Notes under the pieces: model-generated
What the model was told of the DNA's origin: nothing
The model's database searches: none
What the model saw: the letters and a program-made list of their open reading frames with translations, nothing else
Position numbers and translations under genes: made by a program
In this document: piece after piece, positions 25,436-32,975 of the stretch
How the letters are laid out: every line of letters starts with the position of its first letter
How positions within the stretch are numbered: position 1 is the first letter of the stretch
Source: JAZOTK01 sp045534775
GTDB taxonomy: Bacteria; Bacillota; Clostridia; RUG12999
DNA length: 34,597 bases
Direction of reading: 5' to 3'
NCBI GenBank assembly: GCA_045534775.1
Contig: JAZSKI010000020.1
Coordinates: 1 to 34,597, forward strand

Positions 25436-26173
25436 ATGCATAAGACCTATATAAGACAGGCAAAAGGCGATACAGCAGTTTTCTTTATACACGGATTTTT
25501 AGGAAGTTCTGAGCATTTTAAAAGCTTTATATCCTGCGTGCCTGAAGATATAGCGGTCTATAATATTTTGCTTGAAGGACACGGCGGAACTGTTGGCGAC
25601 TTTGCGAAGGCTTCTATGAAAAAATGGAAAAATCAAATAAATTCTACAGCCTTGGAAATTTTAAGCAAATACAAAAATATAATAATTATGGGACATTCTA
25701 TGGGTGCTCTTTTTGCAATGGAGCTGGCAGAGAAATATCCCGATAATGTTAAAACACTTTTTCTTCTGGGCGTTCCGCTTAAAATAGCCGTAAAGGCTAC
25801 AGCGACGGTAAACAGCCTGAAATCAATCTTTAACCTTATATCGGATGATGATGAAACAGGCAGAGCTTATCAAAATGCTCACAGCGTAAAACTGAATATG
25901 AAGCTTTGGGAATATATCGGCTGGATACCACGGTATCTGGAGCTGTTTTGTGAAGCAAGGCGGGGGAGAGAGCTACCTGTCGGGATAACAGCCTCTTGCT
26001 ACGTATTTCAATCAAAAAAGGACGAGCTGGTGTCCCTGAAATCCCTTAAATATTTTCCGCAAAAAGAAAATATTAAAATTGAAATTTTAGAAAATTCTTC
26101 TCATTTTATATACAGTAAATATGATTATGCGAGAATGGAAAATCAGTTCAAAAAGACTGTCGGAAGGGAATAA
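25436..26173 (+). CDS. Alpha/beta hydrolase (serine esterase/lipase-like)
   Basis: A 245-residue cytosolic alpha/beta hydrolase of the carboxylesterase/monoglyceride-lipase type. The oxyanion HG segment (FFIHGFLGSSEHF) is followed by the nucleophile elbow GHSMGA (Ser near residue 90); the acid is probably Asp in SKKDELVS and the base His in NSSHFIYS near the C-terminus. The natural substrate is unknown. ATG start behind GAGGATGA. It ends one base before the radical SAM gene, so the two are co-translated, although no functional link is evident. Confidence 0.85.
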   Translation: MHKTYIRQAKGDTAVFFIHGFLGSSEHFKSFISCVPEDIAVYNILLEGHGGTVGDFAKASMKKWKNQINSTALEILSKYKNIIIMGHSMGALFAMELAEKYPDNVKTLFLLGVPLKIAVKATATVNSLKSIFNLISDDDETGRAYQNAHSVKLNMKLWEYIGWIPRYLELFCEARRGRELPVGITASCYVFQSKKDELVSLKSLKYFPQKENIKIEILENSSHFIYSKYDYARMENQFKKTVGRE

Positions 26174-26174
26174 T

Positions 26175-27059
26175 ATGAGTTTGTGTACGTTATGCCCGCG
26201 AAACTGCAATATAGACAGAAGCATTAAAAAAGGCTATTGCGGTATGGGCAATAAAATTAAAATTGCCCGTGCGGCACTGCATTTTTGGGAAGAACCGTGT
26301 ATTAGCGGTGATGTGGGGTCGGGTACGGTTTTCTTTTCAGGTTGCAGTCTCGGATGTGTATATTGTCAGAATAAAGAAATTTCAAGAGGCGGAGTCGGGA
26401 AAGAAATAACGGCAAATCGGTTGACGGAAATATATTTTGAATTGCAGGATAAAGGAGCGGCAAACATAAATCTGGTAACAGGCGACCACTTTATACCGCA
26501 GATAGTGCCGACTCTTGAATATGCAAGAAAAAACGGTCTGAAAATACCCGTTATACTTAATACCTCATCATATATAAAAATTGATGCTTTAAAAATGCTT
26601 GAAGGACTTGTGGATATATATCTGCCTGACCTGAAATATACAGATAATACCGTGGCAAAGAAATATTCAAAAGCAGACGATTATTTTGAATGTGCATCAG
26701 AGGCTGTCGGAGAAATGGTGAGACAGGTGGGAAAGCCCATATTTGATGACAGAGGATATATTAAATCAGGCGTAATTATACGCCATTTGTTATTGCCGAA
26801 TAATGTCACTCACTCAAAAACGGTGTTGAAATATATTTATGAAACCTATAAAAATGATATTTATGTCAGTATAATGAGCCAATATACGCCCTGTGGGGAG
26901 CTGTTGCAATTCCCCGAGCTTAACCGCAAGGTTACAAAAAGGGAGTATGAAAAGCTACTTACTTATGCTATGGATTTGGGGATTGAAAATGCTTTTATCC
27001 AGGAAGGAAATGCGGCAAAGGAATGCTTTATTCCTTCTTTTGATTCAGAAGGCGTTTAA
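26175..27059 (+). CDS. Radical SAM protein, PflX/PflA-like
   Basis: A 294-residue radical S-adenosylmethionine enzyme of the COG1313 (PflX-like) group, related to pyruvate-formate-lyase activase. The [4Fe-4S]-SAM motif CxxxCxxC is seen in SGCSLGCVYCQN (about residues 54-65). An extra N-terminal Cys cluster (CTLCPRNCNIDRS and GYCGMG) marks this family. IYLPDLKYTD and LLLPNNV are further family segments. The substrate is unknown; activation of a glycyl radical enzyme is possible but no partner is nearby. ATG at 26175 is preferred (GGAAGGGAA upstream) over a longer frame that overlaps the hydrolase. Confidence 0.9.
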   Translation: MSLCTLCPRNCNIDRSIKKGYCGMGNKIKIARAALHFWEEPCISGDVGSGTVFFSGCSLGCVYCQNKEISRGGVGKEITANRLTEIYFELQDKGAANINLVTGDHFIPQIVPTLEYARKNGLKIPVILNTSSYIKIDALKMLEGLVDIYLPDLKYTDNTVAKKYSKADDYFECASEAVGEMVRQVGKPIFDDRGYIKSGVIIRHLLLPNNVTHSKTVLKYIYETYKNDIYVSIMSQYTPCGELLQFPELNRKVTKREYEKLLTYAMDLGIENAFIQEGNAAKECFIPSFDSEGV

Positions 27060-27096
27060 AAGAAGTAAAAATGGAATTTATTTAAAATAATTTTGT

Positions 27097-27102
27097 TATA
27101 AT
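27097..27102 (+). promoter_or_regulatory. -10-like TATAAT in the 27060-27267 leader gap
   Basis: A perfect TATAAT but no good -35 at 16-18 bases. It could start a transcript across the gap to the terminator at 27364. The roughly 165 bases between it and the small frame at 27268 hold no other gene that I can support. Confidence 0.35.
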
Positions 27103-27267
27103 AGTAGCTTTGGCGGCAGGTTGTGCATTTAAAAACATTAAATTTTCCGTATAGTGCCGAAAAAATTGTCTATCGTTTCAGAATTTGTATTTATATACAT
27201 ACTTTAACATACAAAACCGAACTGTATTTGCGGCTAAACACTAAAAGAGCGACTGTTTAAAGGAAAA

Positions 27268-27357
27268 ATGTGGAAATATATAAAAATGTTTTCGGCGTAT
27301 AATTTCAGTATTTTAGCGGTATTAAATTTTGTCATGAGCTTTACCTTTTTTCATTAA
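27268..27357 (+). CDS. Possible 29-residue hydrophobic peptide
   Basis: An ATG behind AAAGGA (five bases) opens a 29-codon frame ending at TAA 27355-27357, only six bases before a strong terminator. The peptide starts MWKYIKMF, continues with a hydrophobic, aromatic-rich segment (FSILAVLNFVMSF) and ends in His, the shape of a single-pass membrane peptide such as a type I toxin or small regulator. No family is recognised. The evidence is the binding site, the tight spacing to a terminator and the lack of any other gene; a chance frame is possible. Confidence 0.35.
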   Translation: MWKYIKMFSAYNFSILAVLNFVMSFTFFH

Positions 27358-27363
27358 AAGCAC

Positions 27364-27405
27364 AGCAGTCAGGACGGTTATTTGTCCTGACTGCTTTTTG
27401 TTTTT
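27364..27405 (+). terminator. Strong intrinsic terminator
   Basis: AGCAGTCAGGAC (27364-27375), eight-base loop, GTCCTGACTGCT (27384-27395), then TTTTGTTTTT. A 12-bp perfect stem with a T tract on the plus strand. It can also fold on the minus strand after the epimerase gene, so it may serve both converging transcripts, but its tail favours plus. Confidence 0.9.
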
Positions 27406-27410
27406 ATATC

Positions 27411-28271
27411 TTATTTTGAAAAGGTAATAGTATGTACGGCATTAAATTCCTCATCGCGACTCAGCTTGTTTATACCTTCTTTTTTTGTAATATCAAAGCT
27501 CATATCCTCGCTGTCATCAATTCCGCACCAAGGCTCTATACAGAGATATTTTCCTACAGGCTTTGTCCAAAGAAGCAGATAATCGTGTCCGGGGAAATCC
27601 ACGCAAACGCTTTTAGAGGAGAGTTTATGTCTTAAAACAACTCTTTTTGATGCAGCATCGCGGAAAACGAGCGCATCTCTTTCAAAGAGCTTGCCGTTTA
27701 AAGGAAGCACATTTGAATTTTCAAGAATTTTAACCTTGTTTGTGCTTACGGTATTACCGTTTAAAAGATAGGCATCAAGATTAGTATCTTCTTCAAACAC
27801 CAGCTCGTAGTTTTCAAGTCCATCGGGACAGTCATAGCCCTCGTGTGCTCCCACCGAGAAATACATTTCGCCATCTGTTTTATTTTTTACGTTATATGTA
27901 ACAGCCAAAGTATTTTTTTCAAGACGGTAAATAACACGAAATTCAAATTCAAAGGGATATACTTTCAAGGTTTCTTCATCGGATTTTAAAAGAAAAACAG
28001 CCTCGCTTCCGGCAATTTTTTCAATCTCAAAATCAAGGTTTTGAGCAAACCCGTGCTTGCAGAGCTTGTATTCCTTGCCCAGATAGGTAAATTTATTTTC
28101 CTTCAGACCGCCGCATACAGGAAAAAGTATCGGTGCGCGTTTTGACCAGATTTCCTTGTTGCCTTGCCAGATAAATTCCGTGTCCTCATTAGTTGTGACA
28201 TTCTGAAGCTCCGCACCGAAGGAACTGATGGTTACGGTCAGACTGTCAGATTTTAATGTTGCATAATTCAT
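27411..28271 (-). CDS. Aldose 1-epimerase family protein (LacX-like)
   Basis: A 286-residue galactose-mutarotase-fold protein of the LacX/YihR-like group, which interconvert alpha and beta anomers of sugars or sugar phosphates. Characteristic segments are SSFGAELQNV, FIWQGNKEIWSKRAPILFPVCGGLK, KHGFAQ, FSVGAHEGYDCP (catalytic-type His) and LCIEPWCGIDDS (Glu). ATG with CAGGAGAT upstream on the minus strand. It lies 15 bases after the PHP-domain gene, so the two form a minus-strand operon from the divergent promoter near 29386. Sugar specificity unknown. Confidence 0.9.
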   Translation of the reverse strand: MNYATLKSDSLTVTISSFGAELQNVTTNEDTEFIWQGNKEIWSKRAPILFPVCGGLKENKFTYLGKEYKLCKHGFAQNLDFEIEKIAGSEAVFLLKSDEETLKVYPFEFEFRVIYRLEKNTLAVTYNVKNKTDGEMYFSVGAHEGYDCPDGLENYELVFEEDTNLDAYLLNGNTVSTNKVKILENSNVLPLNGKLFERDALVFRDAASKRVVLRHKLSSKSVCVDFPGHDYLLLWTKPVGKYLCIEPWCGIDDSEDMSFDITKKEGINKLSRDEEFNAVHTITFSK

Positions 28272-28286
28272 AAAAACATCTCCTGT

Positions 28287-29327
28287 TTAATTTATTATCG
28301 CCTTAGCACCGCGAAGGGTTATTATATGTTTTGTCAGATTAAGAGAAGTAACAGTCAAGTGCCCCCTTCGACAGGAGGTTATTTCATCACCAACGCCGAA
28401 GATGAAGGTAACTTCTTTTTCCTTGCAACAGCTGATAAGCTCCTCGTTTGCAGAAGGTACAAATACGGCAATACCTTCATTGTTGTCAGCACCACAGAGT
28501 AACTGCGCAAAATTGTCGCTGATACGTCTGTCACCGATAATAATGGTATATCTGCCGGTTTTAAAGGCTTTATCTTTGTCTGCAGTTGAAAACTTGCAGA
28601 TTTCATTCTCATAATAGGCAGTAACATTAAAGTAATCATCCTTGGGAGAAAGCTTAAGGGTAAGCTGTTGGATGGGAGTGGTAATAAGCTCAAAATCCTG
28701 AGAATTAAAAACATCAGCTATATTTTCAGGACGGTTTTTTAAAATAATACCTGCGTTACCTACAGCAGGAGGCTCGTGACAATCAGACCCGCTAAGCTTT
28801 TTCATACCGTGCTTTTTCGCAAATTCAAGAGCCTTGTCATTTTGTGAGTCGTGGTTAAAATGCCCGTTAAACACCTCAACACCGGGCATAGCTTCCTGAG
28901 GTACGATATTGGCCCTGAAAGGGTGCGCCTGGAAAAGTGCAAAATTATTCACATCGGCAAGAGCAATCAATTCCTCTACCGTCAGCAGATATAAATCAGG
29001 ATTTTTCAAAAGAAAATCCACATTGAAACCATATAATAAATAATCGTTGGGAGTAGTAGCATTAAGGCGAAGCTCCATACCGAGGAATACATCAATACCG
29101 ACTTTATCGCCTTCTTCTCTGGCAATGTGATACCCCTTTAAAAAACGGTTGATTTTTTCCTCAGTGGTAACGGCGCCCGGAGCGTTGATTAAACCGTCTA
29201 TAAAATGGTCGGTTATAACAATTCCGTCATAGCCTGCTTTTTTGTATTTATGAACTATTCTTTTTGCTGAAATTTCTCCGCAGGGACTACTTTCTGCAGT
29301 GTGAACGTGTGTATCAAGCTTATACAT
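28287..29327 (-). CDS. PHP-domain metal-dependent phosphoesterase-like protein
   Basis: A 346-residue protein with an N-terminal PHP (polymerase and histidinol phosphatase) domain. Metal-binding motifs: HVHT near residue 6, VITDHF (about 38-43), ALFQAHPFR and GSDCHEP. This kind acts as a phosphatase or phosphoesterase on small molecules; the substrate is unknown. A C-terminal part of about 130 residues is unlike the core and not recognised. ATG at 29327 is chosen over the in-frame ATG at 29351, because AAAGGA lies just before it and the predicted transcript starts near 29351. Transcribed divergently from mltG. Confidence 0.85.
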   Translation of the reverse strand: MYKLDTHVHTAESSPCGEISAKRIVHKYKKAGYDGIVITDHFIDGLINAPGAVTTEEKINRFLKGYHIAREEGDKVGIDVFLGMELRLNATTPNDYLLYGFNVDFLLKNPDLYLLTVEELIALADVNNFALFQAHPFRANIVPQEAMPGVEVFNGHFNHDSQNDKALEFAKKHGMKKLSGSDCHEPPAVGNAGIILKNRPENIADVFNSQDFELITTPIQQLTLKLSPKDDYFNVTAYYENEICKFSTADKDKAFKTGRYTIIIGDRRISDNFAQLLCGADNNEGIAVFVPSANEELISCCKEKEVTFIFGVGDEITSCRRGHLTVTSLNLTKHIITLRGAKAIIN

Positions 29328-29357
29328 ATAAATCGTATCCTTTCTTTGCATATTTTA

Positions 29358-29386
29358 ATTTAAACACACTTTAAAAAAATTGTCAA
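29358..29386 (-). promoter_or_regulatory. Minus-strand promoter of the PHP-epimerase operon
   Basis: On the minus strand TTGACA (29386-29381), 17-base spacer, TTAAAT (29363-29358). The -35 lies in the left arm of the palindrome. -10 match is moderate. Confidence 0.6.
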
Positions 29387-29412
29387 GTACTATTGACAAA
29401 TTTTTTAAAGTG
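29367..29412. repeat. 46-bp near-perfect palindrome over divergent -35 boxes
   Basis: Left arm 29367-29386 begins CACTTTAAAA and ends TTGTCAA; six-base centre GTACTA; right arm 29393-29412 begins TTGACAA and ends TAAAGTG. The arms are 20 bases with one mismatch. Both -35 boxes are inside, so one dimeric regulator could control both directions. Confidence 0.85.
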
Positions 29413-29421
29413 AGATATACT
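29393..29421 (+). promoter_or_regulatory. Sigma-A promoter of mltG
   Basis: -35 TTGACA (29393-29398), 17-base spacer, -10 TATACT (29416-29421), 38 bases before the mltG ATG. The -35 lies in the right arm of the palindrome. Confidence 0.85.
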
Positions 29422-29459
29422 ATAATAATAGACGGATTTTGTGCAAAGGGAGACAGAAG

Positions 29460-30437
29460 ATGAAAAAACTGAAAATCATTTTATATATCGTGGCGGCACT
29501 TATTTTGATGTTTATAATGTATTTTACGAGCAACGGACTTTTCAGACCTGAAATAGTTGCGGAAATTGAAATTCCGAAAGGGATGAGTAATTACGAAATT
29601 ACGGAGCTTTTATCGGAAAAAGGTATAATAAAAAATGAATTTATATTTAAAATATATACAAAACTCAGCAGAAAGGGTTATTTCAAAAACGGTACGGCGA
29701 CCTTTTCTTCAAAAATGAGTTATGGTAAAATTATAGATATTTTGGTCAACAAAATGGAAAACAATATTAAAATCACTATCCCCGAAGGCCATGAGCTGCA
29801 TCAGATTGTGACACTCTTTGCGACAGAAATGGGTCTTAGTGAGGAAAAATTGTATTATGAAACGGAATTCGGCGAGTTTGACTATGATTTTATAGATGAA
29901 CTGCCGCAAGGGAAATACCGCCTTGAAGGCTATCTTTTTCCCGAAACCTATATATTGGAAATGGGGACAAGCGAGCACGATGTAATAGATATGTGCCTGA
30001 AACAGTTTTCAGAGGTTTATACCGATGAATACCGCATGCGGGCAAAGGAGCTCGGATATACCACAAATGAAATTATTACACTTGCATCCATAATTGAACG
30101 TGAATGTAATACCGACAGAGAGCTTGTATCTTCAGTATTTCATAACAGGCTTAACAGCGATGAGTTCTCTTATTTAGAGTCCTGCTCAACGGTGATTTAT
30201 GTGACGAAAAATCCCAAACCGAGACTTGATGCAACAGATATAAGCGTTGATTCGCCCTACAATACCTATCTGAATAAAGGTCTGCCGCCGGGTCCTATAG
30301 GAGCGCCGGGAAGAGAGTCAATTCACGCGGCACTTTATCCGGCAGAGTCTGATTATTATTATTTTTCTGATATTGGCGGAGGAAAAAATACCTTTTCAAA
30401 AACTTATGACGAGCATTTAAGTAAAAACAGGGGGTAA
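29460..30437 (+). CDS. mltG: Endolytic peptidoglycan transglycosylase MltG
   Basis: Membrane-anchored enzyme that cuts nascent glycan strands and sets their length. The 325-residue protein has an N-terminal transmembrane helix (IILYIVAALILMFIMYF, about residues 5-22), a LysM-like segment (VEIEIPKGMSNYEITELLSEKGII, shown here in part as IPKGMSNYEI), and the YceG catalytic domain with the general-acid Glu in ASIIERE (about 220), then YNTYLNKGLPPGPIGAPG and YYYFSD. ATG at 29460 is chosen because AAGGGAG precedes it; an upstream in-frame ATG lacks a site. The Bacillus homologue yrrL heads the same gene order. Confidence 0.95.
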   Translation: MKKLKIILYIVAALILMFIMYFTSNGLFRPEIVAEIEIPKGMSNYEITELLSEKGIIKNEFIFKIYTKLSRKGYFKNGTATFSSKMSYGKIIDILVNKMENNIKITIPEGHELHQIVTLFATEMGLSEEKLYYETEFGEFDYDFIDELPQGKYRLEGYLFPETYILEMGTSEHDVIDMCLKQFSEVYTDEYRMRAKELGYTTNEIITLASIIERECNTDRELVSSVFHNRLNSDEFSYLESCSTVIYVTKNPKPRLDATDISVDSPYNTYLNKGLPPGPIGAPGRESIHAALYPAESDYYYFSDIGGGKNTFSKTYDEHLSKNRG

Positions 30438-30442
30438 TTAAA

Positions 30443-31099
30443 ATTATTGACGACAGTGTAAACACTCCGCAAATCACAGCTTATTTGCGTGGGCTTGTAA
30501 GAAAAAATAACGAATTTATGCAGCAGCTTGAAAAACAGGCTCTTGAAGAATATATCCCTGTTATACAGCCGGAGGTTGTACAGCTGCTCAGGGTGATTCT
30601 GAAATCGGCAGGGGTTAAAAATTTATTGGAAATAGGTACGGCAATCGGCTATTCAGCACTTGTTTTTTCGGATATTTTACCCGATGACGGAAAGGTTACA
30701 ACCATTGAACTGAAAGAGGATGTGGCGGAGATTGCTGTAGAAAATATTAAAAAGGCAAACCGTGAGGATAAAATCACCGTTATTTGCGGAAACGCCCTGG
30801 AGGTGCTTGATACTCTTAAAGGCGGCTATGACTGCATTTTTATGGACGGCGCAAAAGGACAGTATAATAACTTTTTGCCGAAATGTCTGAAACTACTCAA
30901 AAACGGTGGGCTTTTGATTTCCGATAATGTTTTATACCGTGGTAGTGTTGCAGAGGAAGGCTTTATTCAGAGAAAACACCGTACAATAATAAGAAACCTT
31001 AAGGATTTTCTCTATGATATTTCAAACAGAGAAAATCTGGAAACCACAATATTACCAATAGGTGACGGAGTTGCCGTAACCTTAAAAAAGGATGATTAG
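30443..31099 (+). CDS. trmR: tRNA 5-hydroxyuridine methyltransferase (YrrM-type O-methyltransferase), ATT start
   Basis: SAM-dependent O-methyltransferase that, in Bacillus (YrrM/TrmR), methylates 5-hydroxyuridine at wobble position 34 to 5-methoxyuridine. About 218 residues. The SAM-binding motif is LLEIGTAIGYSAL, followed by ELKED and the metal-dependent OMT segment IFMDGAKGQY; LLISDNVLYRG is further family wording. ATT at 30443 is proposed as start: GGGGG lies eight bases upstream and the added residues (PQITAYLRGL) match the usual first helix. The next usable codon, TTG at 30485, would cut that helix and has no binding site. It abuts trhP without a gap, supporting the tRNA role. Confidence 0.85.
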   Translation: MIDDSVNTPQITAYLRGLVRKNNEFMQQLEKQALEEYIPVIQPEVVQLLRVILKSAGVKNLLEIGTAIGYSALVFSDILPDDGKVTTIELKEDVAEIAVENIKKANREDKITVICGNALEVLDTLKGGYDCIFMDGAKGQYNNFLPKCLKLLKNGGLLISDNVLYRGSVAEEGFIQRKHRTIIRNLKDFLYDISNRENLETTILPIGDGVAVTLKKDD

Positions 31100-32320
31100 A
31101 TGAACAAAATAGAACTTTTGGCACCGGCAGGGAACTTGGAAAAGCTTAAAATTGCCGTTTTGTACGGTGCTGATGCAGTATACTTAGGTGGCGAAGCCTT
31201 TTCCCTTCGGGAAGCGGCAGATAATTTTTCTATGGAGGAGCTTCGCGAAGGAATAAAATTTGCTCATGACAGAGGAGCTAAGGTGCATATTGCCATGAAT
31301 ATAATTCCGCATAACTACGATTTGACGGAAATGGAGCGTTTTATCAAAGAAGTTGCACAAACGGATATTGATGCTGTAATTGTAGCGGATTTAGGTGCTT
31401 TTGCTATGATGAAGAAAATCGCACCGAATTTACCCTTGCACGTAAGCACTCAGGCAAATACTCTTAACTATGAAAGTGCGAAGGTATGGCACGCTATGGG
31501 TGCGGAAAGGGTTGTGCTTGCACGGGAGCTTTCAATGGCTGAAATAAGGGAAATCAGAGAAAAAACGCCGGAAAATCTTGAGCTTGAGATTTTTGTTCAC
31601 GGCGCAATGTGTGTATCCTATTCGGGAAGATGCCTGCTGAGTAATTATATGATAGACCGCGACAGCAACAAGGGTGCCTGCGCTCAGCCCTGCAGGTGGA
31701 AGTATAATTTGGTGGAAGAAAAACGACCGGGTGAATATATGCCCGTAGTTGAAAACGAGAACGGAACCTTTATTTTCAATTCGAAGGATTTATGTCTGAT
31801 TAAGCGTTTACCCGAAATAATCGAAGCAGGTGTAGCGAGCCTTAAAATCGAAGGTAGAGTGAAAAGCGAATTTTATGTGGCTTCCGTAGTAAAAGCATAC
31901 CGTGAGGCTATAGACTGCTATTACAGCGACCCGAAGAGCTTTGACCCTGCGAAAATTTACGAAGAATTATGTAAGGTAAGCCACAGAGATTACTGGGAAG
32001 GCTTTTATTTCGGAAGAAGCGAGAACGACGGTCAGATTTACGGCACATCTTCCTATATCAGAGATTATGACATAGTAGGCTTTGTGACGGGAAGTGACGG
32101 CGAGTTTACGTTAGTCACACAGCGGAACAAATTTTCTGCGGGTGACGAAATTGAGATTATTCAGCCGGGCAAAAAAGACTTTTTGAAATTTACCGTTAAA
32201 GAAATGTTTGATGAAAAGGGCGAAAGAGTTGAAAGTGCACCTCACGCGGAGATGAAACTTAAAATTAATTTTGGTGAGAAAATATGCGAAAATTCAATGA
32301 TAAGAAAAGCAAAGCCGTAA
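31100..32320 (+). CDS. trhP: Peptidase U32 family tRNA hydroxylation protein
   Basis: A 406-residue U32-family protein of the TrhP/YegQ type, which in E. coli and Bacillus makes 5-hydroxyuridine at tRNA position 34 with prephenate-derived input. N-terminal ELLAPAGNLEKLKIAVLYGADAVYLGG is diagnostic (only quoted in part here: LLAPAGNLEK). The Fe-S-type cysteines appear in CVSYSGRCLLS and ACAQPCRW (about 170-200), and SLKIEGRVKSEFYVA is conserved. It begins directly after the trmR stop, so hydroxylation and methylation of the wobble base are encoded together. Bacillus has two copies (yrrN, yrrO); only one is seen here. Confidence 0.92.
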   Translation: MNKIELLAPAGNLEKLKIAVLYGADAVYLGGEAFSLREAADNFSMEELREGIKFAHDRGAKVHIAMNIIPHNYDLTEMERFIKEVAQTDIDAVIVADLGAFAMMKKIAPNLPLHVSTQANTLNYESAKVWHAMGAERVVLARELSMAEIREIREKTPENLELEIFVHGAMCVSYSGRCLLSNYMIDRDSNKGACAQPCRWKYNLVEEKRPGEYMPVVENENGTFIFNSKDLCLIKRLPEIIEAGVASLKIEGRVKSEFYVASVVKAYREAIDCYYSDPKSFDPAKIYEELCKVSHRDYWEGFYFGRSENDGQIYGTSSYIRDYDIVGFVTGSDGEFTLVTQRNKFSAGDEIEIIQPGKKDFLKFTVKEMFDEKGERVESAPHAEMKLKINFGEKICENSMIRKAKP

Positions 32321-32904
32321 TTTTCACGCTTGCGTTTTTGACAGTCGGTTTTTTCAGCGCGGAAGGTGTGGCCTTATCGGATTTTAGTGTCTGGAACGAG
32401 GTTGACTACAACGACAGGGGAAATAGTGAAATTTCGGAAGAAAACGGTGTATTAAAAATCACCTCGTCGGAAGATAATCACGCCTACGTCTGGGAAAATG
32501 TATCGGTTGAAAAGGATAAAATTTATAAGTTTTCAGCTAAAATCCGTACCGAAAACGTCTCCGGTAAGGATAACGGTGCTTTGCTTGGTATATATTTTAC
32601 CACAAACTACAGTAATCAGGTTACAGGAACAAGTGATGGTTTTTTGCCCGTTGAAATGTATTTTAAGACAAATGCTGAGGAAATACCGCTTATGCTGTCC
32701 CTGGGCGGCTACAGCCGAATGAACAGCGGGACGGCATATTTTAAAGATGTTGAGCTGACCGAAGCAGAGCTTATCCCCGAAGGGGCAAATTATTATGAAT
32801 ATGAAATCGAAAAGAAAAATTTTGATAGCCGCTGGTATCTACTGTGTTTTCTCCTGGCAGCGGCTATCGCAGCTGCCTTTGCAATTACCTGCAAAAAAAC
32901 GTAA
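32284..32904 (+). CDS. Membrane-anchored protein with a carbohydrate-binding-like beta domain
   Basis: A 206-residue exported protein not assigned to a family. An N-terminal signal segment (KAVIFTLAFLTVGFFSAEGVA, about residues 10-30, quoted in part as FTLAFLTVGF) is followed by a soluble part of about 140 residues whose wording (GVLKITSSEDNHAYVWENVSVE, in part VWENVSV; YKFSAKIRTENVSG; GTAYFKDVELTEAE) resembles CBM4/9-type beta-sandwiches. A C-terminal helix (WYLLCFLLAAAIAAAFAI) and a Lys-rich end anchor it. GGTGAG precedes the ATG. Its start overlaps trhP by 37 bases, suggesting translational coupling. It might bind polysaccharide at the membrane face. Confidence 0.65.
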   Translation: MRKFNDKKSKAVIFTLAFLTVGFFSAEGVALSDFSVWNEVDYNDRGNSEISEENGVLKITSSEDNHAYVWENVSVEKDKIYKFSAKIRTENVSGKDNGALLGIYFTTNYSNQVTGTSDGFLPVEMYFKTNAEEIPLMLSLGGYSRMNSGTAYFKDVELTEAELIPEGANYYEYEIEKKNFDSRWYLLCFLLAAAIAAAFAITCKKT

Positions 32905-32975
32905 TATTTTGGGAATTTCTGAATTTTGATTAAGCAGTAAAAAATTAAGTAACAACGAAAACGGAGGATAATGCG

